Both the position numbers and the translations under genes were made by a program. Below are positions 1-15,131 of a stretch of DNA of 64,000 bases, one piece after another. Location: assembly GCA_025526935.1 (NCBI GenBank), contig JAHLKD010000007.1, positions 496,001-560,000 of the forward strand. The letters run 5' to 3'. The notes beneath the pieces were generated by a model. It had not been told where the DNA came from. It did not search any database and was given only the letters and a program-made list of their open reading frames with translations. The DNA is from Cladochytrium replicatum. Lineage: Eukaryota > Chytridiomycota > Chytridiomycetes > Cladochytriales > Cladochytriaceae. Numbering within the stretch: the first letter of the stretch is position 1; the number at the start of each line of letters is the position of its first letter.

Positions 1-2188
1 ATCTTGAATAGCCTTCACGTCCTTGATAGCAAAGGTTTCTCTCATGATTGTCCGCATTGTTTTCAAGCTTTCCGCTAGTGACCGCACTTCGGCAGCAAAG
101 CCAAGCTCCGATCCTTCAAATTGACTATCTGCGCTCAACATCTGCTGCAACTTCCCTTTCACCACTTCCATCTGCTCTTTTGCCGCATTGCTGTCGTCAA
201 GCATTTCCTTCTGTACAGATATTGTACCCGGAGGTAGATCACCGACGATACCCATGAATATACTCGCAAACACTTCGGAAGTTGCAAGCACTCGTCTTTC
301 GGATGAGGAGTAAACCTTTACATCGTCCAATAGGGCACGATTGATGATTTTCAAATCCTTGCGAAGGTTCTCTGCCAAATCTTTCGATTGATGAAGTCCG
401 CCATGGGTAAACTCGCCTCCCCACTTTACGATGAGCTGGACACGATCGATCGAAGGGAATCCTCCGGTGGGAGTTGCTGCGAGCGGCGTTCCGCCTGATT
501 TCTTAATGTTTGGCTTCACCTGTACTTTGGTTCCGGCAAGATCGGATTTTGCATTCAGAATCCTTGAAAGTTGGTCCAAAGATTGTTGATCATCCAAATT
601 TTCTGATGCAGCCGCTTGCGCTGCAGCCACAACGGACTTGAGCGCCATACTTCCTTTCAATATCACCTCGGACGTGCTTCCGTTTAAGAGATCAAGAAAA
701 GCTGCACTCTTGAAGTTGAACTAACAACACATTAGTTTTAGCCAAACCATTGCAATGTGGCTGCCCACCTTCATCTTTTGCTTTGGAGTTCGATCTCCAT
801 GCCTCAAGACACACAAAAAAGCTTTGAGCTTCCACTGGCGTTCAAAACTGAGTTCCCGAGGAAGTGTTTTTTGCATTTCTGGATGCTGAGATCGAAGCTT
901 TGCCTCGCGAAGGAAGGTCTCGTGAAGAATGGCCGCGCATTTGTCGTAGTACTCTTCGTTTCCTTTGACAAAGCTCCAGCCGTTCACATCAATCACATAG
1001 CTCTTCCCGTTGGAGCGTAAAAGGTCGAAGCCACAAACGGCTTGACCAAACGCTTCTGTAACTTTCCGCGCAATCTCTTTCTCTTCAGGAGACAGTGGAG
1101 TAATATAGCGAACCTCCTTTCCTTCGGCATTACGACGTACAATTCCGTCCACAAAAGGAGACCTTGTACTCAGAGTTAGTGAATGAGGAAGCAAACAGGG
1201 GCCCCACTGACTTTCGAGTTTCTGCATGGGCGTAAGACGGCCCTATAGTGTAAACTTTTACATCTTCTGCATTGTCCACGTCCATAAACTCCTCATAGAT
1301 AAAGGACGTTCCGGATCGGATCTCTGTTGCTTCACGCTGAAATTCGCTGGACTTATTTGCAACCTGGAACAATTAAGGGTTGTGTCAGAAATACTCCTAA
1401 TTGTATGGTTCCCCATGCTCCGCTCCTCACTTTTCTAAACAGTCTCCGGCACCCTCCCCCAGCAGATTTAGGATAGTATATTGATATGTTATGATCTTCT
1501 CCCGATGCTGGTTTCTCTACAAATGGCTTTGTGAAAGTCTGATCTCCAACACGAATAGTATCGTGATCCACTTGTTCTGCCGTCATCAAAGGGAACCCTT
1601 TCGGTGAGATATCTAGCCCTGGCACCGCAAGGGAGAACCGATCGTATACATCCGGACCGAGCTCCGGAACATCTCCAACATTTGTCATCAGACGGCGAGG
1701 GGTCAGAATCCCTTGCGCGTCAAGCACACGCATGACTAGCCGACGATCGAGCAGCACTTGCTGGGATGGGAGATCGTTCACACAATAAGGCTGTCTGAGT
1801 TTCAAATATTCGATTGCCTTCTGGAGAGGGAATCCAGTCGAGAAGAACGAAATAAGAAAGTCGCAAGTCGGCCAGTTTTCAACGTCTTTTGCAATCGAGT
1901 GAGAATGTTGCACGAGGGAAGTAAGGGAAGCACACCTTCATCTAGAATCACTTTGTCGCCAAATATAACTGCCTCGAACTCTCCCGTCTGTATCAAGCGA
2001 TTCAAGATGTTGCGCATTGGCTTTGACCGAGCTAATCGATTTGAATCCAGTAAAAATATATTACAGCGGTACCGCTACTTACCTTTTATATCCATGGCAC
2101 ATATGCCGATGACATCTGAAAGCATGCATGGTCAGCAACCCTTCCTTGTCCATCCTGGATCCCCCTTACACTTGGTTGTTTGCCCCAT
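1..2188 (-). CDS. VIP1: Vip1/Asp1/PPIP5K inositol pyrophosphate kinase, 3'-truncated by window edge
   Basis: The product is a bifunctional diphosphoinositol pentakisphosphate kinase that makes and removes inositol pyrophosphates. The start is the ATG at 2188. A 19-nt first exon joins at 2115 to give [15 protein letters not shown], and a third exon begins at 2031 ([13 protein letters not shown]). The RimK-like ATP-grasp kinase half follows: [54 protein letters not shown] and [13 protein letters not shown]. The histidine acid phosphatase half opens with the catalytic [12 protein letters not shown] around 775-815 and continues to base 1 ([28 protein letters not shown]). At least six short introns are present. 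The C-terminal part of the phosphatase domain lies outside the window. Every recognisable motif reads open, so the gene looks functional. It is divergent from the decayed oxygenase at 2444. Confidence 0.93.
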
Positions 2189-2443
2189 AGGAGAACTTGA
2201 CAGCTTGCACACGTGACGAAAAAACGTGTTCCGCATCTACTTCTAGTGGGTCTTATTTTCTAACACCTCATATTCTCATTCCCTATCAATTTTGTTCGTA
2301 TTATTGATCTGTACGGCAACAATTTCTCTTGAAATCTCCTTAACGTGCTGCTTTACACCAACGTTCATTTGCATTCTGTTCTGTTTCGGTTCGCTGTCGA
2401 CAAGGAGTCTCCAAATGCTCAGATCGCATCTTTACAGTGCCGG

Positions 2444-3389
2444 ATGACCTCCAAGATTGCCAGTCCTGTTGTGCTCGACTACGAGGATCTGAAGAACGGA
2501 AAAGATTTCCGTGATCGCATGCTAGAAGCGTTTGGATATGGGCCTGATGCTCTCAGTATCTGCATTGTGAAGAAAGTGCCACATTCGTCGAGAAACGCAA
2601 AGCACTCCTGCCATACGCCTCGTAAGAACCCAGGCACAATTTGCAACACAGGGCGCTGACGAGTTTGAGTCCAGATGTGAAGCTCCAATTCAGTCGTCTT
2701 ACATCTTTGGGTGGTGCCACGGAAAGGAGATTATGAACGGAAAGCCAGACGCCTAAAAGGGTAGCTAGTACAACAGCCCGAACTTTGATGACCCAGGAAT
2801 TGAGAGTGAATCTGCATCATACACAGAAGCTGAGCTTCGAGGCTTCCACGACGCTTTTATGAACTTAGGACAGCTAATTTGTGATGTTGTCTACTTGGTG
2901 GCTCAACAGCAAGGACTCCAAAACAGTCCCTCAGAACTTCTTGTCGAACGCCATTAAGTTTTCGAAAACAAACAAGGCTCGACTGTTGCATAATTTCCCC
3001 TTCTCTCATGCCGAATTGAATGAGCAAGAGGGAGTCTTGGTGGTAAGCATGACAGCTTGGACGATTGCGTCTGCATCTTAGACTTTTCCCAATCTCATGT
3101 CGATCACAGCATGCTAACAGGTCTCACCAGCGCGATATACGTCGTGGACTGTCTTGCCTTCCAGATTGGCCAACCGTCGTCCGTCTCCACGAAGAATGTC
3201 TCCAAGGCAACAGTAGTGCTCCTTCAAGATGTCCTGCGTGAACTTTTTAAATGTCAAGCTAGTTTCACCATCAAGAGCGTAATCAACAGAGGGCTGCATG
3301 AAGACAGCAATAGTGTTGCGGGCAAGAACATACAATGGAGCTCCTCGCACCAAGTGTCATGTGCGAACGTTGATCACCTTAAGAATTGA
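2444..3389 (+). pseudogene. Decayed 2-oxoglutarate/Fe(II) oxygenase-like (isopenicillin-N-synthase-like) gene
   Basis: This is a remnant of the clavaminate/IPNS-like oxygenase family found in plants, algae and fungi. Ordered fragments match the family: an N-terminal block (VLDYEDLKNG, MLEAFGYGPDAL), then FVEKRKALLPYAS in another frame, GW.HGKEI.NGKPD, FDDPGIESES, GFHDAF..LGQLI.DV, KARLLH.FP, the iron-ligand block HVDHSMLTGLTSAIYV, and DCLAFQIGQ ending at 3173. Damage includes a one-base shift after VPH (about 2585), in-frame TAA and TAG near 2753-2768, a stop near 2957, and frame changes near 2940 and 3030. The last coding block (VRGAPLYVLARNTIAVFMQPS...TFKKFTQDILKEHY) lies on the opposite strand at 3213-3353. 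The original 3' end has therefore been inverted in place. The gene cannot encode a working enzyme. Confidence 0.8.
3213..3372 (-). other. Inverted 3' segment of the oxygenase pseudogene
   Basis: The minus strand encodes VRGAPLYVLARNTIAVFMQPS followed by TFKKFTQDILKEHY. In this family that block directly follows the DCLAFQIGQ block, which here is on the plus strand at 3147-3173. The upstream minus-strand frame (VINVRT, a TGA, then HLVRGAP) fits the usual ATPH.VR approach apart from the stop. One inversion breakpoint lies between 3174 and 3212 and the other at or beyond about 3372. Confidence 0.65.
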
Positions 3390-3503
3390 AAATTCTAAAA
3401 ACGGACTTTCTATGCTACTTGATTTTGCCTGTCTTTGCATGATGTATTCTGCAGCGGACTATTAAAAATAAACTAAGAGATGACAACCGCCAGATAATTT
3501 CTG

Positions 3504-5658
3504 CTACAATGCTTCCAATCCTCTGGTCTCGATTGGCAACGCTACCATGCAGAAGCCAGCAAGGACCAGAATTGTTGATGCCACGAACAATGGGAGCGAA
3601 CTATTGAGTGAATACAGCAGACCAGAGAGCAGCGGTGCTGCCGCTCCGACTGTACGACCAAGAGCCGAGGCAACACCAGTTCCAGTACCGCGCACCTGGG
3701 CATGTGTAAACCATATTGATTGAAGCGGACCTCCAATAAACTAACCTTGGAATTAAAAACCTCAGGTGTGTAAGAGTAAATTACTGAAATATAGAAACAT
3801 TCAGTTAACAAACATTCGATATCACTTTTTTTGAACTTACCTCCATACATAATATTTTGCAGCAAAGACGCAAGGCAGCCCGCAGCTAAGCGACCGTAAT
3901 CGCTTTCCCGAGCGACCGTGAAGAGGAACATACAGCCCGCTGTCCCAAAAGTTGAGAGAGCCATGGTTCCTCGCCGTCCAAGCATCGGAAGGTCAACGAG
4001 GTACATGGCTGCTACCGAGCCTGGCACAGCAGCCAATGAAATGAAAAGATAGTTTCTGTATGCCACGTCGATAGGAGGGGGATCTCTTCCAGCTGCCTCA
4101 CTATAAAATTATTAGCTGGTGATGAAAGAACTTTAGTGATTATTTTCACCTGAGCATTTTGGGCAGCCAAGAATTAAACATGGTGTATCCGACAGACACC
4201 AACATCCAAATCATCCATACCAATACGGTCGTCCTATTTGCAAGGTAGTTAGACAGATAGAATGGAACAACACAAGACTTACCGAAGCATGCGATGTCCA
4301 AACAATGGTCGCAACCGGGCTGGAACCACTTCATATAAGTACGATTTCCATGTTGGCGCCGTCTGACGGGCACGCTGGTGATCCTCAACATGCGCAGAGA
4401 CAAAATCATCATCCCCATCCCCCAACCGAGCATATCCTCTTTGGTTTCGCGGAGGTCCGTCGAAGTCATCGATATGCACAGGCGGGTTAGCGGACTCCAC
4501 TTGAATAAAATTCTCCCGACGCCTAGCTAGCGAATCATCTTCTTCATATGTCGCGGCAAGATCTTCCACAGTGAATACAAGCCGCGATCCATTCGCACGA
4601 GCAACACGGTTAAGAACCGCGGCAGCTTCTGTGCGCCGGCCGTGTTGCATCAGAAACTTGGGACTCTCTTCCATGCGAAACAGGTAGAATCGAGCAAAGA
4701 ACAGAAGGAAAGTAATGACACCGAGAGAAAGCAGAAGCTGGCGCCATCCTCGGGTTGCCAAGCTCGATGGAAGACAGGGGGCTGTTGCATTGTTTTCCAT
4801 GTTCGCAGTCTCTGAGAGTCGGGCAAATAGCAGTGGGAGATGTGAAAACAGTTGTGAAGATTCGAGAGAAGCTGTGTTTGGAGAAACGGAGCATGCTGGG
4901 AGGCGAGGGATCAGCTGCCATCCGAGGATCGATGTGACCAGCTGTCCGACAGGCCAGAACAATGAGAGAAGTGTGAGGAGGTTTTGAGATGACTTTGGAA
5001 CGAACTCCAGGAATATCGCTCCATCAACGGGTAGATTTCCACCAACGCCGCTCCCCAGAAGCGCGAAACATAAGCACAAGATTGGAAAAGATGGTGCAAA
5101 TGTCGCAATTGTGACACACGCGCTTGTGATGAAGAGTGTTGTGTTAAAGGCGGGTTTGCGGCCGATCACGTCGCTCAATGCTCCCCATATGCTCGCCCCA
5201 AAGATCATACCTACGAATGCAGATCTTCCCAGGAAATGATGTCAGAGGTGAGAACTTTACACGAGGGAATACACATACGACACCCCGAGTCCAGCAAACT
5301 CATCTGATATTCCAAAGTCTTTCTGTACTTCGGGAAGAACCGTCGCCAAAGCTTGCATCGTCAAGTTGTCGACAAACCATCCTCCGCCGCAGAGATAGAA
5401 CAGCTTCCACTGATATGTTCCCATGCCTATCTTCTCGATGATCCTGTTGACTGCAACCGTAGGTTGAGACGGCCTCTCTGCCATTTCGACTCCTTCGTCG
5501 TCTGAGTAATCAAATTGTTGTACGTCCAACCTCTGCTCAACATGCGGCGGTGGAAAGATGGACGTACGCTTTTGCGACGGCGAATCTTCTACCGGGTAAT
5601 TGTGCGCTATTGGCGAAGATTGAGATCCAGTAGCTGATCGCAGAGAACCAGTGTGCAT
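3504..5658 (-). CDS. MFS transporter, SV2 / sugar-transporter-like family
   Basis: This is a predicted 12-helix major facilitator permease with a cytoplasmic N-tail of about 90 residues (acidic DYSDDEG). The first ATG in frame is at 5658. The first half reads ..KIGMGTYQWKLFYLCGGGWF.D, which is typical of SV2-like permeases. After an intron (GLGV|SSAFVGMIFGASIWG) comes the loop signature ALSDVIGRK, then GSGVGGNLPVDGAIFLEF. A long central loop holds EESPKFLMQHGR and EDLAATYEED, typical of this family. The C-half shows YNYLFISLAAVPGS, VDLPMLGRRGTM, VIYSYTPEVFNSKVRGTGTG and a final IETRGLEAL at 3504. About five introns of 50-90 bp split it. The substrate cannot be told from sequence; relatives carry organic ions, phosphate or sugars. 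The frame is intact across the pieces. Confidence 0.85.
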
Positions 5659-5906
5659 GCGAGTGAGGACTTGGTTGGTTCGCAACACAGAAGATGTTCA
5701 GTGCACACCCTGCAATGTTGCAGTGACAGAGGTATCGATATCGGGAGTAGATGTCCTTTCTTCTTGGGCTAAAAGAATCGCCAGCTAAAGACCGAGACAT
5801 GCAACACTAACAAACGAATGACCTCGTTGTGTTGATCTCAAGAGTCGATTTTCAAGCCACTCTATCAGCACCAAGTTTTTCCGCTATCAGTTGGGAGAAT
5901 TGCACA

Positions 5907-8246
<2,340 letters not shown>

Positions 8247-8362
8247 GCAGCCAATGAAGAATTGCTTGCAAAAACTTCGACTTTTCATTCTTTTATTTGA
8301 ACAAACCGCATAGCGAATCAACACGCATTTTTTAACGCCTCCTAAAAGTTCTTTCCAAACAT

Positions 8363-9312
8363 CTACAGCTTAGCGGCGGCAGAAGCATTGGGGAGTTCGA
8401 CCACCACCTTTCCGTAAGTCTTTCTTTCGCCCAGAGCGGCAAGTGCGCGCGGAATACTCTCAAAAACCAACGTAGCGCTCATCGGTGAAAATAATCGGAC
8501 GGAACTCTTTCGATGTTGAAGGGTTGACCTTGGTGAAAAGGTCCAAACAACCCTACATGACGTAACGCCGTTTAATCACTTAACGGCAACAATTGCAAGA
8601 AGCGCAAAACTTCCAAGTTTCCACAACTCGCTCCTTCTGCTGAACCGTCGTGCCACCCCAGTATACTCCAACCAACGAGGCACGCTTAAGAAGCAAACGG
8701 TTGGCTGGGACATTTTCAGTCGTTCCACCATGTAAAGCGAACATAATTATCAGCAATGTGCCGACAACAAAGCTCACTGAGGCTACGCACGGCGAATCCA
8801 ACGACGAGGAGTCTTCCATTCCAAGCGATGCATTTGGTGCTCTCTTTGATCAAACCGACGGGATCGTACACGACATCGGCACCAACCCATCTCTTCTTCC
8901 CAGCCTTGACTAGCGCTTTCGTAATCTCGTTCACTTTGGCAGCCCAGTTCTTCTCCGTCTTATAGTTGATGACGTAATCTGCTCCTTCGCGCTTGCAAAT
9001 CTCAAGCTTTTCGCCAGACGACGCGGTCGCGATCACGGTCGCGCCGATCGCCTTTGCGAACTGCACGGCGGTGATGGAGTAAAAGGGAACGGCGGCCTCG
9101 ACTGGTACTGGCCTTTGACGAGAAGAATGTCGAAGAAATTCAAACCAATTGCTTTCACCTGATTCGCTGCAAGTCAGATACAGTCAGGTGGTGTCAAGCC
9201 CAATACTTACCTCACACAAGATCCCATTGGCAGGGCATTTTGGGATAGGTAGGTCGACCACCTTCAACTCTTCAATTCCTTTCAGCCAGTTGTTGATGCT
9301 GTAACCCCTCAT
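8363..9312 (-). pseudogene. NADPH:quinone oxidoreductase (zeta-crystallin-like MDR), internally deleted
   Basis: This is the relic of a zinc-free medium-chain reductase. The 5' end is well kept: ATG at 9312, then MRGYSINNWLKG and LPIPKCPANGILCE, an intron, then VKAIGLNFFDILLVKGQYQ and PPFPFTP. The text then jumps, in another frame, to ITAVQFAKAIGATVIATASS near 9075. The whole middle block of the family (GAE.AG.V..VG...FPVTYGTS...LAAAGGVG, roughly 90-110 residues) is missing. The NADP Rossmann part follows (GADYVINYKTE, ADVVYDPVG, WNGRLLVVGFA), then VPANRLLLKRASLVGVYWGG across an intron with no good AG acceptor. A further shift lies at a run of T near 8480 (YVGF / ESIPRALAALGERKTYGKVVVEL). The tail ends NASAAAKL. 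An active product is not expected. Confidence 0.8.
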
Positions 9313-9691
9313 GTTGACGTTTCAATGTTCCTGCCAAAAAAAATTTCCGCTTTAGTTGCACTGTCCTGATGTGTCTTTGAAAGTTTAGGTTCTGTTCTGC
9401 GTTCGGCCAGCATGCTTGTGTGGTGTAGGGCCTTCAGTGAAGAAGCAGCTGTATCAATGAAATTCTTGAATATGATTCCACTGATCGCATCATTAATCAG
9501 AGAAAAGGTCGGGGATCTTCAGAATGTTACGTGCTGTTATATACATCGAGAATTTCAGATTGGCGAAAGGAATCAAGGCTGAAAGAATGGCAAATTTTTG
9601 CACAAGCACAAAGCATGCGTATGTTGTTTATTTTTGTTCGGCTGCAAGGAAAACCGTTTGCTACCATCTTCGGAAAGTGTGGCGCACCGTT

Positions 9692-10306
9692 ATGGTCCAA
9701 ATCTCGCTCCTGTCCCCAAGTGGGCTCGTCCACCATCGCAGCAACACATCCCCAGAACCTGGGCCAGATGAATGGTTTCTCATAGAGCTTCAAGGAATTG
9801 TGGGCACGGACTCAAATTCAGGCTCTGTGAGTGGGCTAAATCTCGGCGAGCTCACATTCGATGGTGAAGTAAGATCTATGTAGATTGTAACAGCGGTTCC
9901 TCAGAACTTTTCTTAGATGCCGATTCTCACGATTGGGCACAATCGCTTGAAGGGAAAGCGAATAAGACTTGAGAAACCAGTCGCTGTTTTGCGGAAGGAA
10001 AGCGAGCATTTATCCAAACCAACAAATATTGCTCGAACATCACAGCCATCAGAGAACTATCCGGAGCTTTGGGGTGCGCAAACGTTGGCCATAAGCGAGT
10101 CAATGAATTTTGGGAACTCATTTATGGACGACAGTTTCGAAGACACGGGTTTTCCCGCCACCCAGCCATTGGAAGAGGCACAAAGTGAGGAAGGTGTGAA
10201 GACACGCTGGCAGATTGTTGCAGTAGCGTGGTACAAATATCTCTTCAACGATCGGCCGGATCACATTGTGCGTAGCGAGAATAACAAAAATAGAATTAAA
10301 AAATAA
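9692..10306 (+). CDS. CTF8: Ctf8, small subunit of the alternative clamp loader RFC-Ctf18
   Basis: Ctf8, with Dcc1 and Ctf18, forms the RFC variant that loads PCNA for sister-chromatid cohesion and replication-checkpoint work in the nucleus. The 188-residue product has two exons: 9692-9868 and 9917-10306, with intron GT at 9869 and AG at 9916. It opens MVQISLLSP like other Ctf8 proteins, then shows WFLIELQGIV, LNLGELTFDGE, PILTIGHNRLKGKRIRLEKPVAVLRK and near the end KTRWQIVAVAWYKYLFNDRPDHIV. An insert of about 50 residues between the two conserved blocks (10010-10190, acidic and Ser-rich) is longer than in yeast or human. The last codons after the HIV triplet could instead be spliced at GTGCGT (10268) to another exon; that is unresolved. 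Confidence 0.85.
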
Positions 10307-11648
10307 TCTGTGAATGGAGACTCTGGAGACCCACCTATGAGTCAACCAATCGCCTCGCCCAACTCCAAACCGCCCAAAACCGAGCGGTCCGTGCACAATG
10401 ACTGGATGAGCGAGTCTGAAGTGCAATCAAACAGGCACCGTCCAGCACAGTTTCCTGAGCATGAAAAAACGTATTGCGCAATTTAATGGGTAAGCCCTCC
10501 AAGGATACACAGAATTTAACATAGTGCTCTATTTGGACCCCGATTTGTGAGGGTTCATTCCAGCCGGCTCAGAGAGTCTACAACAAATTCTTGCAACCTG
10601 CAGTGGCAATGCAGGCGCTCCCGATACCTGATCAAGAGAAGCGTGATCCAAACATGGCAGTGGGCGGGCCGAGCGCAAACAGATTCTAGGAGATTGCTTG
10701 GAACCCCTGTGCCGATCTATCATACAGAGATAATGTACATTAATTCGTGCACACAGTTAATTAAATGTTTGCGTTCTGGTCAATCTGGAACAGACAATCG
10801 TTGCTTGAAAAGTGATGTGCACTCTGGTGGGTCGTCGGGAACTGTTGTAAACTGAGACGGGCCACGATGATGATAATTCAGACGAGATGACGTAATTTGG
10901 GCACATACTCCCAAACTTGACAATTGATAGGTGTTGAACGTTTAAGGAGCAATCTTCGCCAAATAACTATCAGTGTGAAAGCTAACATTGATACGTTTCC
11001 TGGGCAGGACCAGTTGGCCCAGATTATGTTATATTTTTTGAGATCAATCGGCCACCTCGTCGCCCTAAACTATAAACCTGATTCGGGAAGCTCGAAAACA
11101 GAACCATTTTTCGTTTGGTGTTTAAGAGGAACTCTCGTTTTCTATGCTGAAAAATCGATATGGAGCGCTTTTATCCTCTCAGCAATCACGCCGTCTCATT
11201 TCCGGATTATTGCTTGACATTGAGGAGTGGGGTCGAGTCCCAACCCTCGTTCAGGGAAAACCCTAGGGATTAGTCACGTGAAGGGACGAACTTTTGGGTG
11301 GGAAGGGTATAAATTTGGCACAAACAGTAGCAGTGTTAACGAGAACCTAACGCTCAGGGTCATTTTTAAAAAACTGTCAAAATACTGTTGGGATGAACCA
11401 CGTAGCAATATTTGCGTTTCAGCCTGTCCCTCATTCAGCTCTTTAGAAAAAAATTAACACATCATATTTCCACATTCTTTTGGTGACTTAACCACTTCCA
11501 TTATTTACTTTTTTTAGCGCGAATTTCCTATTTCGGTTACATTGCACTTTTCTTCCCTGTCCCGCCACTCCGCCGTCCTATTTATTTGTGCAGTGCTCCG
11601 AACTTTACTTTCCCTTGCGCATTTCGCTTCAACCTAACACTTCAGCTG
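10307..11648. other. 1.3-kb stretch with no recognised gene
   Basis: Two pieces look weakly protein-like on the plus strand. One is at 10318-10480 (reads SQPIASPNSKPPKTERSVHN). The other is at 10545-10685 (reads QPAQRVYNKFLQPAVAMQA in one frame), after a possible short intron 10492-10524 (gtaagc..catag). Neither matches a family I know, and no single frame links them to Ctf8. An open frame at 10924-11217 is likewise unrecognised. The right end, rich in pyrimidine runs (11530-11640), is probably the TEF1 promoter and 5'UTR. Confidence 0.4.
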
Positions 11649-11804
11649 GTATGTCCGAGAAGACAAATGGGATGGAGGCCAAGCTGGAACTTCTTGCGTG
11701 TCATCCTCTACGGACCCTGAGAGTCAGAATTTCACAGGACTTATCCCGTCGGCAGAGATCTGGCGTTTTTCATCCACATCTGAACGAATATTTCTTCCTT
11801 ACAG
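11649..11804 (+). promoter_or_regulatory. Probable 5'UTR intron of TEF1
   Basis: A consensus donor (CTG|GTATGT at 11649) and acceptor (TTCCTTACAG ending 11804) enclose 156 bp just upstream of the EF-1alpha start at 11818. Leader introns are common in strongly expressed TEF1 genes of fungi. The sequence between has no coding resemblance. This is inferred from splice-site quality and position only. Confidence 0.55.
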
Positions 11805-11817
11805 CACATTAATCACC

Positions 11818-13537
<1,720 letters not shown>

Positions 13538-14579
13538 ATGCTCTGTCGAAGTGAAACTCCAGCGTGCCGTTTTTTTCATCACCTTCCATTCACTCTCTTC
13601 CGAACATCCTTCTCCCTTTCGACCCGTTCTCATACATCCAACACACTTCAAACGAAGAAAACCGGCATGATTTTCACTAGCATGCATGTTCCCTTTTATA
13701 AGTTTTTTTCCTTGGCGGGGTTTTTATGATGTTGTTTCGTGGTTATTGTTGGTTACGAGTTCAGTTAGTGAGGCTATTTTATGTGACTATTTTACCTCTT
13801 TTATTTGCCGCGGGTTGCTGCCCACATACTTGTTTCTCTAATGAACAATAACAGAAACCTTGATTTCACAAACTATCTAACATATTTGCTGAGGGAATTA
13901 AAATTTTGATGATCAAACGAACGTTGTGGTGATTGACAGAGATAACAAGGTCGCTTCCGAGAGTTAAAAGATCAAAAGAACAAGTATGTGGCGAATTTCA
14001 ATGGCATATGTGACGTCTTCTGTATTTCATTATGTAGAATTTTGAATGCCAAAAAAGTGTTATAAGAAACGTTTTACATTCCACTGCAACCTTGGAGGTT
14101 TTTGATAGGTCCACATACTCAAACCAAAGTGACTTTTTAATCTTTCAAACACTTCCCCGAGCTATCGATACTGTGGTTCGACGTTACTAAGTATAGCACC
14201 TCTCACTGTGCTCACGTAAGGAAAAGCGTGCGATTTGAGTGTCGTATTCGCGTAGTGATTGATTTGATCATATCATCCACCATCATACTAAACGAAAAGG
14301 AGATCAGCAAACTCTGCCCAAAAACAGATTCACAAAGATACCGCTGCCCAAAAGAGGAGTTTGCAATAGTCGCCCCATGAGCGGCATTGGATTGATCATT
14401 TCAGGATAGAGAGATTAAAATGAGGTTACAATAGCTCCTCCCTACAGAACAACAACGATGTTGGAATTATTCATCGAAAGCATAATGCTGTGATTGATAG
14501 AGTTTCCCACAATATGGATAGGTTCTTTGTACCTTCACCATCATCCTATGCGAGACGAATTGCAAATTACTAACGTGAA
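13538..14579. other. Intergenic, TEF1 3' flank
   Basis: Pyrimidine-rich 3'UTR-like sequence follows the TEF1 stop. AT-rich DNA comes next, with no open frame or RNA gene that I can recognise on either strand. Confidence 0.6.
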
Positions 14580-15030
14580 GTAATGGCATTCACGTAGTTT
14601 CATACAGCATTTGTGCCAAGATGAACCCCTCGGTGTACCTTCCCGCAGCTGGAGAGAGAGACAAATACCCTCGGCCATTGCCCTTATCTTCAGCAAGCGA
14701 TCTGGCGATGCGTTGGTATGAAGGCGATGGGAAGGCGATTCCATGGACAAGAACAACTTTTGGTCCATTCTTGGGCCATAAAAGATAGTACCGTGTTGAC
14801 ATCCTATTTGCCTATATTCAAGGATAAACGGATAAGAATGGATGCCAGTGATAGGAGTAACAAAGGTTGTAGCGTACCTGGAGCAAATCTGAGCGACTCT
14901 CAAGCTTTTCACCTCGCCCTTCGAGCTAAGAGAGGATTTCGAGTTCTAGGCTAAATTTGGGAAGTACCTCCATGCAGCCCAGATGCTTGCTAATGCTGCG
15001 ACTGTTACTCCTGCAGCTGTCGAAGCCATT
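14580..15030 (-). pseudogene. Alpha/beta-hydrolase gene relic
   Basis: On the minus strand, an N-terminal membrane-anchor-like start (MASTAAGVTVAALASIWAAW, about 15030) is followed out of frame by STRYYLLWPKNGPKVVLVHGI (about 14790). VLVHGI is the oxyanion-hole strand of alpha/beta hydrolases; IARSLAEDKG and GRGYLS..PA..RYTEGFILAQMLYET then follow. The strand that should lie between the last two (the VYD.YGRG segment) is collapsed. No nucleophile GxSxG, Asp or His block follows, and the frame stops soon after. It is a 5' fragment of a decayed lipase/esterase-like gene. Confidence 0.5.
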
Positions 15031-15131
15031 TGTTCGGATCGCCTTCGTGTGCTGATTGTGGCAAAGGAACATAGGGAAGTGGATCTCAAACGGGTATCAA
15101 GCTAGAACGCCGAGATCTATAAATGCTGTTT

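Noticed and set aside
3057-3389. Plus-strand open frame as a stand-alone gene
   Set aside because: Its first half is the HxD block of the oxygenase relic and its second half is antisense to the inverted 3' block.
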